From Paragonimus westermani (lineage: Eukaryota; Platyhelminthes; Trematoda; Plagiorchiida; Troglotrematidae): 64,000 bases of DNA. Location of the stretch: assembly GCA_008508345.1 (NCBI GenBank), contig QNGE01002381.1:36103-100102 (forward strand), in the 5' to 3' direction. This document shows positions 39,001 through 45,000 of this stretch, in pieces. Within the stretch, counting starts at the first letter, position 1, and each line of letters starts with the position of its first letter. Under the pieces are notes generated by a model. That model ran no database searches, was not told the DNA's origin, and was given only the letters and a program-made list of their open reading frames with translations. The position numbers and the translations under genes are program-made.

Positions 39001-42000
39001 AAGAGTTCCATTTCACTTTAGAAATGATTTCACCAACCTCTACTCTATGAGCATGCTGAGAATCATTGTGCAGCTTGACGACAGCCTGAATTTCATCTGA
39101 CCGAACTCATTAACTCTGTTCGACGACTCGATTTCTCTATCCCACGGTGGATACATGCACAAACTCTGAAGGGTTAGTGACGGTACTTGGTAGTGGTAAA
39201 TGACCCGTTTGGTGATCGCTTGTTGTGCGTGCGCCTGCGCATCCCATCGGCCATCGGGAGGCGACGCATTCCGTTTGCGGTTATCAGCTAGCCGACAGTA
39301 AGTCGAAACAAGTGCCTAATCAGCCAGAGTCAACACAATTACTTGATCTCGTAACCGTTTGTGCCTGAAAAGTAACTAGGCCGGAAATCAAATTAATACA
39401 ATTGGGACGCAACCATTATTTGGCCGGAGGCTTTTGTACGCATAGCCATTAACAGAAAACGGGGTTAACGATAGCAAACCATCAAAATGATGAATGTAAC
39501 ATGCACAACACATTAGCACAATTGTGGTGGAGATCGTTCGCTCGTTAGTATTTGGACGGATATGTAACGAAATATCCCAATAAGAAATACGAGGAACCCT
39601 GAGGCTTAATCAGGGAGCGGATGGAGCTTTTCAAGTACAAGGCTGTCCTTAACACTCGTTTCGCTAAGGTCCAAATAACGTTTCAATTTTTTATATCCTT
39701 AAAGCATATGCCACTCGTTTCTGCTCACCGAGTGAATCATTTTAACGTCACACTTTTCCGTACACATTGCAAGTGTCACTGCGTTCATTGTGAAACAGAA
39801 CGCTACATTCATTAACACTTTGACCCCACTAACATTCGTTTGTGAAGTGATTCATACACACCTACCAAGTGTCCTAGTTGCATACTCACAATCAAGAGTC
39901 GTATAGGTTTGACGACTGAGTAACGAACAGCAAGGCTCGCAACACAAGTCTTCCTCTTCGGCTACCGTTCGCCGAATAGGCTAAGCGAGAACGCACCCAG
40001 CCGTAGAGAACGATATAGGCATACCGAGGCAACAGATGCACGTTCAACGATTCATCATCGTGGTGGAAGATAGTGTGAATCTTCTCATGAACTGGACACT
40101 ATTTATCTACCAAACAAGCTAAATCAAGAATGAAACGGACTGTTCTACTTCTGATTGAGCGTCAGACGTGTTGCGTGTACCAAAACCAGGAAACTCATCG
40201 GTTTAGGATGATGGCCCATAGGAAAGGCATGATAGTTTGGGAGAACCAAATCATTTCCGATCCATATTCTCAAATCCCCAGAGATGAATGTAGGTTTCTT
40301 TAAAAACAGTAGATGCAGCGGAGCTCAATGTCATAATAATCAATACCACCACATCTGTCAGAACAAACACGAAAGAATGAGGGCTGAACTAAGGCACAGA
40401 AAACATTCGATCGTGAACGTTTGGGCTGCATTCGAAAGTGTAAACTATTAGGCGATCAGTCTACTGATCATTCAGAAAACGGTTGACATGGCCCCGTTCA
40501 GCGTGCACCATACGGTGCGTCCTTGTGTGCGACGGAATGACACAACTCAATAGGCGTGATCGTAGGACTGGGGTTCGTCACTTTACAAATTAGCACGTAT
40601 AAGATGACAATTAAAAGAGTATCGAACTCGTGTTGTGTATGAATAAGTACTAATGCTTCTGATCTGAGCGCCTACATTTCGTTTGTTCAGGTCTACGCGG
40701 GATTCTTGCACGATCACTTAAACGCTGATCATGCCTGGATTGAAACGGTGTTTCTGAACATTCACCAGAATAACGAGGAACCCTTACGAGCAGAACTACT
40801 AGAAGTAAGCACTTTCAACTGTGTAACCGTTTGGGCTCAATACTAATCATCCTACTCTGTCATTTGTAATCTGAGTCGATCGATGACTGCGAGCACACGA
40901 ACAGTTAAAAAAAGTTTATCAGTAATATACTCTAGCGAATAGCAAGAGAGTAAAATATGCTAATTCTGAAGTCCAGACAATCGGTTCGTCTGATAAACTT
41001 GAACAAGGCAGTGATGCTCGCTGGAGTAATATTTCGTACACTCTGATCACACAAATATCTGATATAATTCTGAAATCGAAACAAAGCAGACGAAAACGGA
41101 AACAGAGAGTACAGATGAAAACAAGAAGAGCTTTGACTGTGTGTTTGGTTTCCATGTGTGTGGACTATTGAGGAGGTTGGGTGTAAACAGTTTCTACATG
41201 GGCGCTGGGTATTTTTAACTAGTTCCAAATAAGTTGCGCACATGCTTCTTAATACGAACACCTAGCCATTGGTTTGTCTGGTTTACTTAGTCTATGCTAA
41301 ATCAACACGAGTAGATGTATAAACAGTGAGACGTGAAAGACGTAAACTGCTCGACTGGTGAGGCTCTAATCTGTAATGCCATGCACATTCACAGCGTTGT
41401 AACGTCAAGAGCAGCAGCCAGACAGCTATCCGCCGTCGCTGATCGGCAGTCAGATAGAAAAGAGAGCTTTAGTTATTATACCGCCTTCTTGAGTACTATT
41501 GTTATCTACAATTTTGGGGAAATTGTGTTGTAGCATCTTCCAAAATTTGCGGAGGATACCTCATGGTCTGTAAAGTTTCAGCCAGTTTGTGATTCTAGCT
41601 GTAAGTCGTACTCAATGTGCAACATGCGCATACTACAAAAAATAGCTCATTTGTCAGAAGCTGCCAAAACGCTCAAATCTCGTTGCTCATAAAATCTTTC
41701 AGTATACACATTTTTACCATATTTCTGGATCTGCATATCCACGATTGAGAGGCAGTCGTTAACCTTATTCCTCCTAGTTGCTTTCAGACCGGAATGGGAA
41801 TGATTCAAATCCAAGAGCGAAATATTCGCCTCCAAAGTAATAAATCGTCAACACACAGTATGCGCAGCACAGTCTTCGAGAGGCTTTCACATGATGTAGA
41901 TTCCACTTTAGGCATGAAGAAGTCGGCTAGAAACGGAACCAGTGAACCACTCTTCACAACTCCGTCAGTCTGGTGAAGTCATGTTTGGAAGTTGAATAAC

Positions 42001-45000
42001 GTATTGTACGTGCACAAAAGCCACAGTAATTGGTTGTATTTTAGTCGTCGAGAGAGGAAAGGAGGCGCCGATGTTTAAGACTAGGTCACAGACGCCAGCA
42101 ACTGTTTCACGAGGTGAACTGTCAGTAGATGGGGACGCCAAGTGAAATGAACAATGATTTGCAACTGAGAAATGCAAAGCCACATTGTAGACTGTGTTTA
42201 CTGATTGGAATTCCTAGCTGTTCAAACGGGGCAGCTGGCCCAAACGCTAGTTTGCAGTGCGGTGCATTGATATAATGGGCCGAAGTGGAGCGCCAAATTG
42301 GTATATTTTGAGTAGCCTACACACTTACGGCATGCGCGTCATAAGCTGGAACAACTCGTATAACCAACAACGAATTTACCAGACCAAACAAAAAAAACAT
42401 AACTGATCATTACTCCCAAAATAACTATATGTGTAGCTCCTTTCACATGAGGTGTGATAACTGCACTGTATCTTGCCAATTGCAGTACTGTCAGGATAGT
42501 GCTAAACGGTAACTGTAGGATGAAACATCGAAACTGGAAGACAGTGACGGACAAAGCGAAATCACAGGGGCTTCTCTTAACAATCAATTCCTGATCAACA
42601 TCAGAATCCAACACAGACAATATTAAGTACTTCGCCTCATCTTTTCAATTCCCAAATTTCAGAACATTCACTTTCTGCAGTTTCGAGGAAAGATTTCGAC
42701 ATAGTTGTAGATGGATTGTAGTAAATGCTCTTCTCGATCTTTCGAGCCAGCATAGTGAGTACGACCAACACCTAGAGAATACGTCTGATTTCGCCGCCCA
42801 TGAAATCGTTTTAACTAATGTCTACACAAAATATAGCTGTAGGTGAACAGTGGTTGCTGGTCTCTGACAAACTCTAACGACAGCCATTAGCGGCGATATC
42901 AACCCATTTGCTCTCTAGATATAGACTATTCCAATTGGTCAATGAGATGTCAGCTGATTCGCTGGATAATGAATCACGGTGCGACAATCCAGTTAGCACC
43001 AGTGATGAATGTCGCTATGACTAACCCAAAGGACCTTCGATCCGCCCCGGCAGCGGTGTTCAAAACTTAAAATGGTCATCGTAACAAGGTGAGGATGAAA
43101 AAGGGTCAAAAACACTGGTTAAATGTGTGTGGTTAACAGACTGTGCGTGGAGATAAGTGTGAGCCAAACCAGTGAGGATTACAACAAGCAACGCCGAAAT
43201 TAGAAATGATCCACTTTTGTCCACATGTGCATAAGCAGATTTTCGTCCTATCCGATCACGTTAACAATATATTTCACATTGTCTGTGCTGCATATATGGG
43301 CATCACAAGCAAAATTATTCGCTATAACAGGGTTTCGTTATAGCCCATCTCCTTCTAGGTGGATTCAAGTGAATTATTTCGAGACTACTGGTTTCAGTTG
43401 TTGGTAGGCTGGCAGTATTACGATGTTTGCATTGGAAACTGCGAAAATGTAAGTAATTTCCAGCTGGTCGCAAGTAAGTGTTTTCTTAGCAGCATTCCAA
43501 CGGGACCGATTTCTCTTCGTTTGGACTCATAAAGGAACGACAGCCGTGGGGATTTTCTAGCCGGCAAATTTCGGGTCAGAAGCCAAGCTTTCATCTGTTA
43601 GATGACCAGCCGTATGAGTGCAGGTTTTGATTGAGAAATTAAATGGAATAAAACATGACTTTTCAACTCCCATATTGGTCTAGATTAGCAAAGCCAAAAT
43701 TAAATTGCTGTTATGATGGTTACAGCCATAAAGGTGTGATACTACAATACTGTGATGTGCCAATTGCCGCGCCAGTGTCCTTGCGTTATGCAAGACGGAA
43801 GTATCACATGCAAACGCTTGTAACAACGTGAAGGGCTTTCATAAAAGGGATTCCAGTGCAAGGAATCTTCTCGAAAAAAGCTAGTTGCTAAACCTGTCTG
43901 AATTTGAAGCTACGATCAAGTATGAATGATTTCCACTCTGTGTTAATAAACTATGACGCGCATAACGCTTGACTGGGAACACGGGTTGCCTGCGACTTCC
44001 TGTATGATTAAAAACAAAGCAACCTGATGCATCCGGATGGAGTCGAAGATGATTATATCAGTCTCAATTGAAGAATATGAGCCCAATGTGATGACGGTAC
44101 AAATTCGAGTGGTTGGAATCACAGCCAACGTAGAATCCCAGAGTCCGAAGTGGAGGAAGCGTATATATGGCGATTTCACGAGGTCTTTCTATCCAACACC
44201 CTTTTCCAGGTTTCACTCATTCAAACGCTCCCATCCAACTATGTACACCAGAGACCGGCAGCCTACGGTTCGATAACCAAACTTGCCCGGTCCGCGGTTC
44301 AGAAATTAAGTTTCACGAACCCGGACAACATAAAATGGCGCTGGCAATCGGTAACAAGTACAATTGCAACCAACATATTAAAGATTAATTACATGAATGT
44401 ACAAGCCCAGCTGACGGGTGCCCAGTTATCCGTATCTGGTCTCATCTAGCTTCTCACCTGATACCGACAATAGTCGATGGGCAAACAGCATCATATTTGA
44501 CTAACTGAGCTTGTCATTCATTTCAAAATTTTCGGAAGATTTAGCGATCACTGCTTCCAAAAGCCGACCTAGTTATGCTGTGGTGAAATTTACTAGACAT
44601 TTGCCGATATACTGGTTATCAGCTGCGTATTTTGTCATACTTTGTCGACATAAACGTTTCACACACTAAACATCATTCACAATTGATCGCAGCCATTGCA
44701 TTTCCATAGACTTCCCAGCCAGCCCCTTTCGAAAAGAAACTATACTTGAGTCACACCCCTGTTAGAAGTCCTCGGTAGTGCATGCCCCTGCCACGGACAG
44801 GACTAGAACTCCGGCTACGCTTTCATGAGGTAACTGTGTTAACCACTGTACCAATGACCGCACACTTAAGCACAACTGAAGCATCATATGTGAGTGCTCA
44901 GATACATTCGCTTATGAGTAATGCTCTGATTGCTCGATCACCTCGACTAAGACTTCTTCCCAAGTTGAAATCACACAAATTAACTGGTTGAACGATATTT